Part shown: piece by piece, positions 44,371 through 52,801 of the stretch
Layout of the letters: each line of letters opens with the position of its first letter
Position numbering within the stretch: the stretch's first letter is position 1
Assembly (NCBI RefSeq): GCF_000717995.1
Contig: NZ_JODM01000023.1
Span: 1 to 64,000 of the forward strand
DNA length: 64,000 bases
From: Streptomyces violaceorubidus
GTDB lineage: Bacteria; Actinomycetota; Actinomycetes; Streptomycetales; Streptomycetaceae
Direction: 5' to 3'
The notes under the pieces: generated by a model
The model's input: only the letters and a program-made list of their open reading frames with translations
Databases searched by the model: none
Told to the model about the DNA's origin: nothing
Translations under genes and position numbers: made by a program

Positions 44371-45303
44371 TCACCCAGTCGGTACCCCGTCCGCCAGTCC
44401 GGCGAGGTCGACGGTGTCCTCGGCCGGTGGCACCTCGACCGTGACCGGTTGGTCGACGTCGAGGAAGGTGACGGTCATGTCGAGGGGATCGCCGTCGACG
44501 ATCTCGAGCGGCTGGTCGTCGGTGCCGCCCTTCGACGCGGACGTATCGCTCCGCATGCGGAACTGCTTGGTGCGGTTGTCGTCGCCGATCCACAGGTCCA
44601 CGGTCAGCGTGCCTTTCAGACGCATGGCCCAGAACTGACCGAGGCTGTTGATCTGGCGCTCCCGGGCCGCCTTTCCAACGGCGGCGTCACGGGCCGCTTG
44701 TATGCCGTCGCTGGTGACCGTCCCCTTGTAGTGCGTGGTCCGGGCGCCGTCGACCGTCTCGGTCCTGATTTTCCGCACGTCCTTGGAGGCGGTCAGCATC
44801 GTCGACTGCACGACCGGGTTGCCTTCGAGCTGGCGCGGCAGCGTGCCGTACGAATTGTTGTCGAACGAGTCGCTGCCCCACACGGCCTCCTCGGCGGTGA
44901 ACCAGCTCGCGCCCTTCAGCATCTCGGTGCGGACGGCGTCGCCGTGGAGGTAGATCGCCCCGTCGACGAACCGGACTTCCATCTGCTCCCCTCCGTACCG
45001 ACCGGCGCTCAGCTTCATGCCCATCGTCAAGGGCGCCGTGTGCATGGAAGCGTCCGCCCTCAGCCGGCCCCACTGCGGCACGGTGCCGGTGACCCGGTAG
45101 TGCAGCGACGTGATGCTCTCAGCGCCCGCTGCCGCCTTCGCCACGGCCTGCGCGGGCGTCACCTCGGGTGAGCGCCCACTCGGGGGCGCCGAGTCACTCG
45201 CCGTTCCCTCTCCGCAGGCAGCCGTTCCTCCTATGAGCAGCACGACGGCGAACGCCGCCCTCGTCACCCTGCGCGGTATCCGACCACGCCGTGAATTCCC
45301 CAT
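44371..45303 (-). CDS. Secreted lipoprotein, LppX/LolA-like fold candidate
   Basis: A 310-residue lipoprotein with signal peptide ending GTAAC (Cys30). The mature part includes AVAKAAAGAESITSLHYRVT, TMGMKLSAGRYGGEQMEVRF and a C-terminal VTVEVPPAEDTVDL. The alternating-strand pattern with a modelled conversion loss (HYKGTVTSDG) resembles the actinobacterial LppX/LprG or DUF1396-type lipoproteins, which carry lipids at the outer face of the membrane. The family call is from pattern only. It is transcribed alone, leftward, towards the VOC gene. Confidence 0.8.
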   Translation of the reverse strand: MGNSRRGRIPRRVTRAAFAVVLLIGGTAACGEGTASDSAPPSGRSPEVTPAQAVAKAAAGAESITSLHYRVTGTVPQWGRLRADASMHTAPLTMGMKLSAGRYGGEQMEVRFVDGAIYLHGDAVRTEMLKGASWFTAEEAVWGSDSFDNNSYGTLPRQLEGNPVVQSTMLTASKDVRKIRTETVDGARTTHYKGTVTSDGIQAARDAAVGKAARERQINSLGQFWAMRLKGTLTVDLWIGDDNRTKQFRMRSDTSASKGGTDDQPLEIVDGDPLDMTVTFLDVDQPVTVEVPPAEDTVDLAGLADGVPTG

Positions 45304-45431
45304 AATTCCCCCCGAAATCAGAGCGCCTGATCATGCCGCGCCGTGAGCGTATCCCGCTGCGCACCCCGTGATCCGCGCAGTTCCCGAGTCTGAGCCAAGC
45401 CCCGCGTGGCCGGATGCTAACTTCCGGAGCC

Positions 45432-45827
45432 ATGACGGACAGCGTGTACGTGGGCAACGCGGGCAAGGACGCGGCACTGGACCGGGGCTGGCTGCTGGGG
45501 CACTTCAAGGACGCCTCCGACCCCCGGCACAGCGAGGACGTGGAGATCAAGTGGGGCGTCCACCCGAAGGGCGACGAGCGCGCCCACTGGGTCACCGGCG
45601 AGGACCGCACCGCCTTGCAGGTCCTCATCAGCGGACGTTTCCGGGTGGACTTCCCCGGCCGCAGCGTCGTCCTGGCCGAGCAGGGCGACTACGTCGTGTG
45701 GGGCAGGGGCGTCGACCACTCCTGGTACGCGGAGGAGGAGTCGGTGGTGCTGACGGCGCGGTGGCCGTCGGTGCCCGGGTACGCGGTCGTCGACCGGGAC
45801 GGTCCCGGTGCCGGCGGACACCCGTAG
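45432..45827 (+). CDS. Cupin-domain protein
   Basis: A 131-residue small single-cupin protein starting at ATG 45432 behind GGAG. The central DRTALQVLISGRFRVDFPGR and GDYVVWGRGVDHSWYAEEES strands form the cupin barrel, with one candidate metal ligand His in VDHSW. The other usual His/Glu ligands are not clear, so it may be a signal-type rather than catalytic cupin. It is followed 33 bp later by a VOC gene on the same strand. Confidence 0.82.
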   Translation: MTDSVYVGNAGKDAALDRGWLLGHFKDASDPRHSEDVEIKWGVHPKGDERAHWVTGEDRTALQVLISGRFRVDFPGRSVVLAEQGDYVVWGRGVDHSWYAEEESVVLTARWPSVPGYAVVDRDGPGAGGHP

Positions 45828-45860
45828 GGTGGGCTCCCGTCCACAGCGCCAGGGGGAGAA

Positions 45861-46280
45861 GTGACCAGTAGGTTCACGGAGTTGGTCGTCGACTGCCACG
45901 ATCCGGAGCGCCTCGCGGCCTTCTGGTGCGCGGTGCTGGGCTTCAAGGTGATCGACCGGGGCGAGGGCAAGGTAGAGATCGGCTCCTGGGAGCCGACGGT
46001 CGAGGAGGTCCGGGCCCGCCAGATGCCGCCCACCCTCGTCTTCGTCCAGGTACCCGAGGGCAAGACCGCGAAGAACCGGCTCCACCTGGACGTCAGCCCG
46101 ATCGACCGCACCACCGAGGACGAAGCGGCCAGACTCCTCGCCCTCGGCGCCACCAAGGTCGACGTAGGTCAGGGCCCGGGCCGGAGCTGGGTGGTCATGG
46201 CCGACCCGGAGGGCAACGAGTTCGACGTCGTACGCACCCTGGCGCCCCGCCTCCGCCGGACACAGCCGCCGCAGACCTGA
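45861..46280 (+). CDS. VOC-family (glyoxalase-like) protein 2
   Basis: A 139-residue glyoxalase-like protein starting at GTG 45861 with GGGGGAG 5 bases upstream. Landmarks are FTELVVDCHDPERLAAFWCA, NRLHLDVSPIDRTTEDEAAR (His ligand) and VVMADPEGNEFDVVRTL (Glu ligand). It is close in length and motif order to the VOC protein at 43880. It probably forms an operon with the cupin gene. Substrate unknown. Confidence 0.88.
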   Translation: MTSRFTELVVDCHDPERLAAFWCAVLGFKVIDRGEGKVEIGSWEPTVEEVRARQMPPTLVFVQVPEGKTAKNRLHLDVSPIDRTTEDEAARLLALGATKVDVGQGPGRSWVVMADPEGNEFDVVRTLAPRLRRTQPPQT

Positions 46281-46283
46281 CCC

Positions 46284-46904
46284 TCACCGCGGCCGGTAGG
46301 AAAGCACGGGATCGGCCCAGCCCCCCATCCGGCGGGAGAGCCCGAAGCGCCGGGGAAGCCACCAGCACCGCTTGGCGTGTTCCGGTCCGACCGGGGACCA
46401 CGGGGGACCGGACAGATCCTCCACACCCCACCACGTCTTGACGGCCTTGTTCCCGCTCAGCCTCAACAGCGGCCAACGCGGCAGGTGCAGTCCGCTGAAG
46501 AACATGGAGACGTCGTCGCCGCACTTGGTGGTGTAGAAGTACCGCTCGACGTCCGTATAGCTCGCCCCCAGGCCGCAGTTCAGCCCCATGGTCCCCCCGA
46601 GCCACGTGAGCGCGAGCCTGCCGCTCGCCGGTATCGACGGCACGAGCACCGGGTTGTACCAGACCTCGCCCCCGAGCCCCCGCTGGAGCCCGGTCCTCTC
46701 CGCCTGGGCGACCACGATGTTGGTGGCGGGCCACGTCCCCACATTGACGAGCCACCACTTGGGGCCCCCGGAACCCCCCTGTCCGCTCTCCCACATGAAC
46801 TGCAGCACGGGCATGTGCGAACGCCGACTGGACGCATACGCGACTCCCAGCGACCCCAGGGATACAAGCACGGCGACCACGGAGATCACTACCCCCAACA
46901 TCAC
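46284..46904 (-). CDS. Membrane-anchored protein of unknown function
   Basis: A 206-residue protein with a single N-terminal membrane helix (GVVISVVAVLVSLGSLGVAY). The rest is Trp- and Gly-rich, with GGPKWWLVNVGTWPATNIVV and a pair of cysteines (LNCGLG and TTKCGDD) about 25 residues apart. I recognise no family. The KWWLVNVG/GTWPA pattern suggests an exposed beta-sandwich domain, perhaps linked to cell-surface binding. It converges with the VOC gene, with only a few bases between stops. Confidence 0.7.
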   Translation of the reverse strand: MMLGVVISVVAVLVSLGSLGVAYASSRRSHMPVLQFMWESGQGGSGGPKWWLVNVGTWPATNIVVAQAERTGLQRGLGGEVWYNPVLVPSIPASGRLALTWLGGTMGLNCGLGASYTDVERYFYTTKCGDDVSMFFSGLHLPRWPLLRLSGNKAVKTWWGVEDLSGPPWSPVGPEHAKRCWWLPRRFGLSRRMGGWADPVLSYRPR

Positions 46905-47007
46905 CCTCCCCGGCTCCCCGGCGCAGCCCTCCCGACACCCCTTCGATACCCACTCAACACCCGCGAACGACCCGGCAACTCACTTCCCGCCCGGAAGTAC
47001 CCAGGGC

Positions 47008-47766
47008 TCACGCGTCGAAGTCGTACTCCAGGACGTACGAGGCGGCATCCAGCGTCATCTCGTTGACCTCGACGGGACGGCCCTCGTCCGTGAACGCGGT
47101 GCGGCAGATGAGGATGACCGGGGTGCCCGCGGACATGGCCAGCTGGGTCGCCTCGTTCTGCGACGGCATGCGGGAGCGGATCTCCTCGCGGAAGCGCACC
47201 GGCTTGTGGCCGAGTTCGGCGAGCCTGGCGTACGTCCCACCGGGCCCGGTGTCCTCCTGCGTGATCACAGACCCGGTGACCAGTGACGTGGGCAGGTAAC
47301 TCGCCGCGAGCAGGACGGGCTTGCCGTCCAGGACGAAGCGCCGGCGGCGCACGCACACCGTCTCCGCGTCGGCCAGTTCCAGGACCGCACCGACGCCGTC
47401 GGGCGCGGCCTCCTCGGACACCGTGACCTGGTCCACCTCGAGTGAGCGGTTCTCGATGTCGGTCGACCAGATGGACCGGCCGCTGCCCCATTCCTGGTGG
47501 GCCAGACGCTGGATGCCCCGGCGACGCAGCGGCCGGAACTCCCTGACGAACACGCCGGCGCCCTTGCGGGCCTCGGCGACGCCTTCGTCCCTGAGGACGC
47601 TCAATGCCTGGCGGGCCGTCATGCGGGCCACGCCGTGCGCGGCCATGAGGTCGTTCTCCCCCGGAAGCCGATCACCGGGACCGTACTCGCCCGCCCGGAT
47701 CGCTTCGCGCAGGGTGTCGGCGATCCGCTGGTACTTGGGCCGTCGGTCGCCTCCGGCGTTGGCCAT
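47008..47766 (-). CDS. GntR-family regulator with UTRA domain (HutC subfamily) 1
   Basis: A 252-residue regulator. A winged helix (YQRIADTLREAIRAGEYGPG, MTARQALSVLRDEGVAEARK) occupies residues 10-75 and a UTRA ligand-binding domain (about 90-250) ends VNEMTLDAASYVLEYDF. The ATG at 47766 follows GGAGAGGAGG; the longer open frame to 47904 crosses the promoter region. HutC-type regulators respond to small metabolites. The effector is unknown. A 12-bp palindrome lies 110 bp upstream (47875) and is a candidate operator. Confidence 0.9.
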   Translation of the reverse strand: MANAGGDRRPKYQRIADTLREAIRAGEYGPGDRLPGENDLMAAHGVARMTARQALSVLRDEGVAEARKGAGVFVREFRPLRRRGIQRLAHQEWGSGRSIWSTDIENRSLEVDQVTVSEEAAPDGVGAVLELADAETVCVRRRRFVLDGKPVLLAASYLPTSLVTGSVITQEDTGPGGTYARLAELGHKPVRFREEIRSRMPSQNEATQLAMSAGTPVILICRTAFTDEGRPVEVNEMTLDAASYVLEYDFDA

Positions 47767-47874
47767 CCCGTGGGCCTCCTCTCCTTCTCTAGACACCCTA
47801 GGCCACAGGTTGGGGGCGCGCTCACCGCGAGTAGCACCGGCCCTCCAAGGGCGGTTCGAGGCAGGGAACTTGAT

Positions 47875-47886
47875 ATCTCTAGAGAT
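47875..47886. promoter_or_regulatory. ATCTCTAGAGAT palindrome, candidate operator
   Basis: A perfect 12-bp palindrome sits in the AT-rich divergent region between the GntR gene and the low-GC gene at 47935. Binding by the adjacent GntR regulator is inferred. Confidence 0.4.
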
Positions 47887-47934
47887 GTTGGCCCACAGCA
47901 TCACCCCCCCATGCGGCCTTAGCAGCAGCGGGGA

Positions 47935-48771
47935 GTGAGTACGGGTGTCCTACGCAATCCAAGTGGATTCACGTCACTAGGTGGATTCCTTAGGGAAATC
48001 TCTGACGACTTCGCCAAGCTTGTTACCAGCATGCACAGGGAGATGCGAAAGCCTTTGCGACTCGCCATCATTTTTGCCAGTGAAAGTTCCGACGCGGGAA
48101 TCCTTACGCATTTGACCAGCAGTAATCAGTTCGGACTCCTTGACGGCAGCGCCCTGCTGGATTCTTCGCCTGACAGCGAGGTAGGGAAGTGGTGGAAGGC
48201 CAGGCGTGGCCTACTAACCAGCACGATCGTCCGACTGGACGCGAGAGCTTTTAGCCTACCCCCCAGTGCATCTGTCGGCATCTTGCGCCGATATGGGCCA
48301 GAGGAAGTTAAGGGAAATCTGAACAGCCTCGGAGTGCGCCTCCCTGGCGATTCAGTGGTAACAAGAAATATTGAGCGCTGCGACCTCGGTAAGTACTTGC
48401 TAGGGCAGTCCAAAGCGATTTTGGAGACCAAGGGAACGCCGACCACAACATCACTCCTCGCTTTCCAATACCTCGCCGAGTCTGGCTTCACTGCCGGTCG
48501 CGGCAAGGCGCTGAACTATGCTCTAGCTGAGGCGTTGACCGCATTCGCCTCTGCGCAAGGTCTCAGTTTCACGACCATGGCAGAAAAGAAGCTGGATTTT
48601 TGCCCTCTAATTCCAGACAACTCCCTCAACTTTGAGAAGGAGGCCATTTGTTTGGAGTACACCTGGCGGGCCAGTGACTTCATGGTCGCTAAAAATCGGG
48701 GAAATATCGCCGCTTACTGCCTCAGGAAACTTCGGAACTACAGTCGAGAGCTGGGCTGGGCTCCGGAATAG
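47935..48771 (+). CDS. Low-GC orphan gene, possible nuclease-like or defence-related protein
   Basis: A 278-residue open frame with a base composition clearly unlike its neighbours: bases 48001-48060 are 32/60 GC, against roughly 75-80% in adjacent core genes. That indicates recent transfer. No membrane segments or signal peptide. The C-terminus has a suggestive pattern (CPLIPDNSLNF followed by CLEYTWRASDFM, then NRGNIAAYCLRKLRNY) that loosely recalls PD-(D/E)xK-like nuclease or restriction-associated folds. Lys is not at the expected place, so function is not claimed. GTG 47935 has only a GGGGA very close to it; an in-frame ATG at 48031 is an alternative. The gene is real by composition and length, but unrecognised. 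Confidence 0.65.
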   Translation: MSTGVLRNPSGFTSLGGFLREISDDFAKLVTSMHREMRKPLRLAIIFASESSDAGILTHLTSSNQFGLLDGSALLDSSPDSEVGKWWKARRGLLTSTIVRLDARAFSLPPSASVGILRRYGPEEVKGNLNSLGVRLPGDSVVTRNIERCDLGKYLLGQSKAILETKGTPTTTSLLAFQYLAESGFTAGRGKALNYALAEALTAFASAQGLSFTTMAEKKLDFCPLIPDNSLNFEKEAICLEYTWRASDFMVAKNRGNIAAYCLRKLRNYSRELGWAPE

Positions 48772-48923
48772 ATACGAACTGACTCGCCATTCGAACGAGT
48801 AATAGGGACCCCCATCTTGCGGCACATCGGGAGCCTGCAAGTTTGCCCTCACGGCAAGTAGGTGATCATGTGCGCGCGGCACGGGCGCCGACCGGGCTGG
48901 AGCGGGGCGGAGACTGGGGCGCA

Positions 48924-48945
48924 GGCCCGGCCGGGGGGCCGGGCC
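48924..48945. terminator. Bidirectional terminator between convergent genes
   Basis: A perfect 9-bp GGCCCGGCC/GGCCGGGCC stem with a GGGG loop lies between the low-GC gene and the DUF1152 gene. Confidence 0.7.
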
Positions 48946-48996
48946 GCCCGCGGTGAGCGGAGCGAGCCGCCCTGAACCCGTGAAGAAGGTTGTAAC

Positions 48997-50091
48997 TCAG
49001 GCTTCGTCTGCGATGCGCCACAGAGGCGCCTCGTACTGCTCCGGGCGACTGGCAATGAGGAGTTGCCGCAACTCGTCGCGCTGTCCGCCACTGAGACCCA
49101 GGGCCTCAGTGAGGCGTCGGAACGTCGTGTGGGTGACTCCCCGGATGCGTACTTCGGCCTCGAACCGGTGGAGTTGCCGACGGATCTTGGCCGGGTCCAG
49201 ATTCGTCGGCTGCTGCTCGTTGAGCCAGAGGGCCTTGTTGCGCTCGTAGTCGATCTCGGAGTACCCGCACACTTGGCGGCTGTATGCCTCTGCCTCGTCC
49301 AGGTTGGCAGTGGACATAATGGCTCGGGCCAACCGGTTGCGGCTCAGAGCGTCGTCCAAGTCGACTTCGTGCACGGCCGGGCTCTCGTCCGTGAGTAGTA
49401 CAGGGAGACCCGCATCTCGGATTTCGCATGTGCCTCGTACGCCTCGGGCTGTGGCAGCGAGGAGGCCCGTTGCTTCGGACGGGTGCCACTCAAGGACGGT
49501 GCTGATGCTGGCCGTGTCCTGCGCGGTGAGCGTGTGGACAACTGGCCCCAGCGCGCTGGTCATAGCCTCCTGCGAGAGTTCGCCGTCTAGGCCCGGACCT
49601 GCCACGAGGAGCCGCACCCATACGTTCAACTGGCTGCACGCTGCCAGCGTCAGAGCGTCGGCCAGCGGGCTCTTCAGCGTCGGCTCGTCGCCCTGCCCGA
49701 GGATGTCTCCGCCCACGTCCAGGAGATCGATGGATTTGGGCTCCACATAGTCGACGAGTGATTTGAGTTGTCGGGTAAGGCCGATGGCTCCCTGGTAGGG
49801 GTCTAGCAGTGCGAAGGTGGCTGGGAGTTCTGCTGCCAGTCTGGGGAGTGTGGAGCCTGCGGGTGCGATCGGGCGGGCCTGCGGCGGCACGGACCAGACG
49901 GCTGGCGTGATGCGTTTCAGGCCGCTGAAGTCGGCCGGGCGCCGTGGGCCCGGTAGGGGGTCGATCAGGAGGCGGTCCCAGGCGTAGGTGAGGATCACCG
50001 CCTGGTCCTCGTCGCCGTAGAGGGCAGCGTGAAGCATGGCGGCGGCGACTGCGTCGCCCCCTCCTCCTGCTGCGACGATCAACCGCGCCAT
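48997..50091 (-). CDS. DUF1152-family protein
   Basis: A 364-residue protein with the DUF1152 opening MARLIVAAGGGGDAVAAAML (a Gly-rich loop that looks nucleotide-binding) and the internal DLLDVGGDILGQGDEPTLKS, in which GGDxxxxGDE is typical of the family. The C-terminal ~80 residues are helical and basic (EVRIRGVTHTTFRRLTEALG). The family is thought to relate to nucleotide-binding Rossmann-like proteins but has no assigned function. It diverges from the second GntR gene with an operator-containing spacer, so it may be under that regulator's control. Confidence 0.85.
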   Translation of the reverse strand: MARLIVAAGGGGDAVAAAMLHAALYGDEDQAVILTYAWDRLLIDPLPGPRRPADFSGLKRITPAVWSVPPQARPIAPAGSTLPRLAAELPATFALLDPYQGAIGLTRQLKSLVDYVEPKSIDLLDVGGDILGQGDEPTLKSPLADALTLAACSQLNVWVRLLVAGPGLDGELSQEAMTSALGPVVHTLTAQDTASISTVLEWHPSEATGLLAATARGVRGTCEIRDAGLPVLLTDESPAVHEVDLDDALSRNRLARAIMSTANLDEAEAYSRQVCGYSEIDYERNKALWLNEQQPTNLDPAKIRRQLHRFEAEVRIRGVTHTTFRRLTEALGLSGGQRDELRQLLIASRPEQYEAPLWRIADEA

Positions 50092-50108
50092 GTGATCGGA
50101 CTCCGAGG

Positions 50109-50137
50109 TTCACCGGGTTGATCAGCCACCCTATAGT
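50109..50137 (+). promoter_or_regulatory. Candidate promoter of the second GntR gene, overlapped by its operator
   Basis: TTCACC (50109-50114) and TATAGT (50132-50137) are spaced by 17 bp. The TATAGT box overlaps the AGTGGCCA operator half-site that starts at 50135, so a bound repressor would block polymerase. Confidence 0.6.
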
Positions 50138-50157
50138 GGCCAGAGGCTTTGGCCACT
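50135..50157. promoter_or_regulatory. Inverted-repeat operator AGTGGCCA-n7-TGGCCACT (site 1)
   Basis: Two perfect complementary 8-bp arms separated by 7 bp lie immediately upstream of the GntR start (50174). A matching AAGTGGC/GCCACTT pair recurs at 50975, downstream of the same gene. Confidence 0.6.
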
Positions 50158-50173
50158 TGGACGAGGAGGAGAC

Positions 50174-50914
50174 ATGCCACAGATTGAGGAGGCTCAGCCG
50201 AAGTACCTTCAGATCGCCCACTTCATCCGCGACCAGATTCTTCGGGGTGACCTGCGGCCGGGGGACGAGGTGCCCTCTGAGCGGCAGCTCGCTGCGGAGT
50301 GGAAGGTGTCCCGGCCTACGGCTGCGCGGTCGCTTGAGGCGCTGAGCCACCAAGGCCTGGTCGAGAAGCGGCAAGGGTCCGGCACGTACGTGCGCAGCCT
50401 TGAAGTGAACCGTCGTGCGAGGGAGTTGTACGGACGGGCTCGGCAGACCGGGAAGATCTACGCGCCCGGTGAGTACGCGGTCATCACGTCGGCCGGCTGG
50501 TTGGAGGCCCCGGACTATGTCGCCGAGGCCCTCGGCCTGGTGAAGAACCGCCAGGCCGTGCACCGTCGGCGCGTCACCAACAACGAGGACGGACCGATCA
50601 CCCTGTCCACTTCCTGGTTCGCCCCAGACATCGGTCAGCGTGCGCCCAAACTCACCGATCCTGGGCGTATCCAGGAAGGGACGCTCACGTACGTCGAGCG
50701 CATGACGGGACGTCAAGGCAGCTATGCCGAGGACCGCGTGTGTGCACGGTCGGCCACGGAGGAGGAGGCTGTCGATCTGGGGCTGGACCCTGAGTCCGCC
50801 GTCCTCGTCGTTCATCACGTCGTCTTCGACCTCCAGAACCGGCCTCTGGAGTTCGCCGAAGCCACGTATCCGCCGAGCCGTTGGGCGTTCGAGCAGGGCT
50901 ACCCCATCACCTGA
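50174..50914 (+). CDS. GntR-family regulator with UTRA domain (HutC subfamily) 2
   Basis: A 246-residue regulator with a winged helix (YLQIAHFIRDQILRGDLRPG, SRPTAARSLEALSHQGLVEK) and a UTRA domain (about 85-240) whose end is HHVVFDLQNRPLEFAEATYP. The order and length match KorSA/TraR-like and metabolite-responsive GntR proteins of Streptomyces. The ATG at 50174 follows GAGGAGG (about 50164-50170), 3 bases before the start. AGTGGC inverted repeats lie on both sides of the gene, suggesting autoregulation plus control of the downstream ATPase gene. Confidence 0.9.
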   Translation: MPQIEEAQPKYLQIAHFIRDQILRGDLRPGDEVPSERQLAAEWKVSRPTAARSLEALSHQGLVEKRQGSGTYVRSLEVNRRARELYGRARQTGKIYAPGEYAVITSAGWLEAPDYVAEALGLVKNRQAVHRRRVTNNEDGPITLSTSWFAPDIGQRAPKLTDPGRIQEGTLTYVERMTGRQGSYAEDRVCARSATEEEAVDLGLDPESAVLVVHHVVFDLQNRPLEFAEATYPPSRWAFEQGYPIT

Positions 50915-50974
50915 TGGTGTACGAGTTCCGTCGAACTACTTGCGTCACACAAGTGGCTAAGTCCACCATCCACT

Positions 50975-50992
50975 AAGTGGCCAATGCCACTT
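50975..50992. promoter_or_regulatory. Inverted-repeat operator AAGTGGC-CAAT-GCCACTT (site 2)
   Basis: A perfect 7-bp inverted repeat with a 4-bp spacer, and further AAGTGGC copies at 50951 and 50999, share the AGTGGC core of site 1 at 50135. They lie upstream of the ATPase gene at 51191. Confidence 0.6.
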
Positions 50993-51190
50993 TGGATGAA
51001 GTGGCACGACGTGACGAATCGACGGCCGAAGCGGGACGCGCGATCAGCCTGCGGGGGGTGTCGGGGCTTGGATGGAGGCGCATCGGCTTCCGAGCAACAC
51101 CGGCGCTCTCCGCGGCCGACGACCGCAGCGGTGCCACATCGAGGCGGTGCTGCTTCGACTACGACGGGCAGCGGCAAGGAGTGAGCACAC

Positions 51191-51628
51191 ATGGCTTACA
51201 CGATCGACCGGTACCCCTGTGAGGGCGCGCCCAGGCTCGGAGCGATGAGCTTGCATCCGGAGCCTGAGTCCGTCTCGCGTGCGCGGCGCTGGTTCCGTAA
51301 GTTCATCGCTCCGTACAACCCGATCTGCTCGGTCGACGACTGTGTCCTGATGATTTCCGAGCTGGTTACGAACGCGATCTGCTACGGCGAGTCGGAAGAT
51401 CCGTGGCTGGTGCGGGTCGAGTGGTTCCGCGAGGCGACATCACTCCGCGTCGAGGTGCACAACCCCGGTATTCCGGCGAGCGTACGACTGCGGCACCCGG
51501 ATGCGGACGACGCCCACGGCCGGGGGCTGCTCCTCGTGGACTCCCTCGCGGATTCCTGGCACTCAGGCCCCAGCCACCTCGGCGGCACGGTCGTCTCGTT
51601 CGTGGTCGCTGATGCCTGGTCGGCTTGA
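51191..51628 (+). CDS. Anti-sigma-factor-type ATP-binding protein (RsbW-like HATPase)
   Basis: A 145-residue GHKL ATPase. The N-box is ISELVTNAICYGESE (Asn61), and the ATP lid/G-box DDAHGRGLLLVDSLADSW lies about 104-121. Such proteins either bind sigma factors or phosphorylate anti-anti-sigma factors, and Streptomyces has dozens. There is no anti-anti-sigma gene beside it, so its partner is elsewhere. The start (51191) has GCAAGGAGTG upstream. The intergenic gap before it holds the GntR operator repeats, so it is likely regulated by that protein. Confidence 0.9.
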   Translation: MAYTIDRYPCEGAPRLGAMSLHPEPESVSRARRWFRKFIAPYNPICSVDDCVLMISELVTNAICYGESEDPWLVRVEWFREATSLRVEVHNPGIPASVRLRHPDADDAHGRGLLLVDSLADSWHSGPSHLGGTVVSFVVADAWSA

Positions 51629-51812
51629 GGGGACAACCTGCACGCGGCGGCACGTCTACGCCTCGGGGGTCTGTCTGCGTACAGGGCCCAGTCCGCTGTC
51701 GCGTTGCTCCAGAGCGCCGGAGCCAGGGCGCAGCGGCGACAGGGGCCAGAGCCCGGAGAGCGCACGGCCCCCTCGCGCTGACGACCCAGGCCCAGGCCCG
51801 GAGGTAGCGAAA

Positions 51813-51851
51813 GGCCCCCTCCCCGGCGGAGTAACCGCAGGCAGGGGGCCT
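51813..51851 (-). terminator. Terminator hairpin after gpmA
   Basis: AGGCCCCCT (51813) pairs with AGGGGGCCT (51843) across a 21-nt loop that itself contains a GCGG/CCGC hairpin. It lies just past the leftward gpmA stop at 51864. Confidence 0.75.
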
Positions 51852-51863
51852 ACTCGTGGGCGC

Positions 51864-52625
51864 TTACTTCTTCTTGCCCTGGTTCTTAACCGCCTCGATC
51901 GCTGCCGCCGCCGCGTCCGGGTCCAGGTACGTGCCGCCGGGGTTCAGCGGCTTGAACTCGGCGTCGAGTTCGTAGGACAGCGGGATGCCCGTCGGGATGT
52001 TCAGGCCCGCGATGTCCGCGTCGGAGATGCCGTCGAGGTGCTTGACCAGGGCGCGGAGCGAGTTGCCGTGGGCGGCGACCAGGACCGTGCGGCCGGTGAG
52101 GAGGTCGGGGACGATGCTGTCGAACCAGTACGGCAGCATGCGGCTGACGACGTCCTTGAGGCACTCCGTCTGCGGGCGCAGCTCCGGCGGGAGCGTCGCG
52201 TAGCGGGCGTCGTCGAACTGGGAGTACTCGGCGTCGCGGTCCAGCGGCGGCGGCGGGGTGTCGTAGGAGCGGCGCCACAGCATGAACTGCTCCTCGCCGA
52301 ACTCCGCGAGGGTCTGGGCCTTGTCCTTGCCCTGGAGGGCACCGTAGTGGCGCTCGTTCAGGCGCCAGTGGCGGTGGACCGGGATCCAGTGGCGGTCGGC
52401 GGCCTCCAGCGCGAGCTGGGCCGTGCGGATCGCGCGCTTCTGGACGGACGTGTGGACCACGTCGGGCAGCAGGCCCGCGTCCTTGAGCAGCTCGCCGCCG
52501 CGCGTCGCCTCCTTCTCGCCCTTCGGGGTGAGGTTGACGTCCACCCAGCCGGTGAACAGGTTCTTCTCGTTCCACTCGCTCTCGCCGTGGCGGAGGAGGA
52601 TCAGCTTGTACGGTGCGTCGGCCAT
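51864..52625 (-). CDS. gpmA: 2,3-bisphosphoglycerate-dependent phosphoglycerate mutase
   Basis: A 253-residue dPGM. The catalytic motif is [20 protein letters not shown] with the phospho-histidine in RHG. Conserved [14 protein letters not shown] carries the acid residue and [17 protein letters not shown] the second active-site His. It interconverts 3- and 2-phosphoglycerate in glycolysis. Length is standard (about 250). It is a single gene between the accessory region and the MFS gene, divergent from the latter. Confidence 0.95.
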   Translation of the reverse strand: MADAPYKLILLRHGESEWNEKNLFTGWVDVNLTPKGEKEATRGGELLKDAGLLPDVVHTSVQKRAIRTAQLALEAADRHWIPVHRHWRLNERHYGALQGKDKAQTLAEFGEEQFMLWRRSYDTPPPPLDRDAEYSQFDDARYATLPPELRPQTECLKDVVSRMLPYWFDSIVPDLLTGRTVLVAAHGNSLRALVKHLDGISDADIAGLNIPTGIPLSYELDAEFKPLNPGGTYLDPDAAAAAIEAVKNQGKKK

Positions 52626-52801
52626 GCATCCGAGCCTAATCGACGCCCCTCACCGGCCGCGCGGGGTGCCCGAAGCGCGGACGGTTGACGGGAAGTGTTA
52701 ATTGAATGGCCGTCCGCGCCGACACCTCCGTAAGTTGTGCTCACCGCTTCAGCCGCTTACAGCCGGTTGCAGCCACAGCCACAGCCACCCCGGGGGAACC
52801 T

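Noticed and set aside
50977..51222. An 81-aa open frame between the second GntR gene and the ATPase gene
   Set aside because: It begins within the operator repeat, has no ribosome-binding site and no family resemblance, and overlaps the start of the better-supported ATPase gene.
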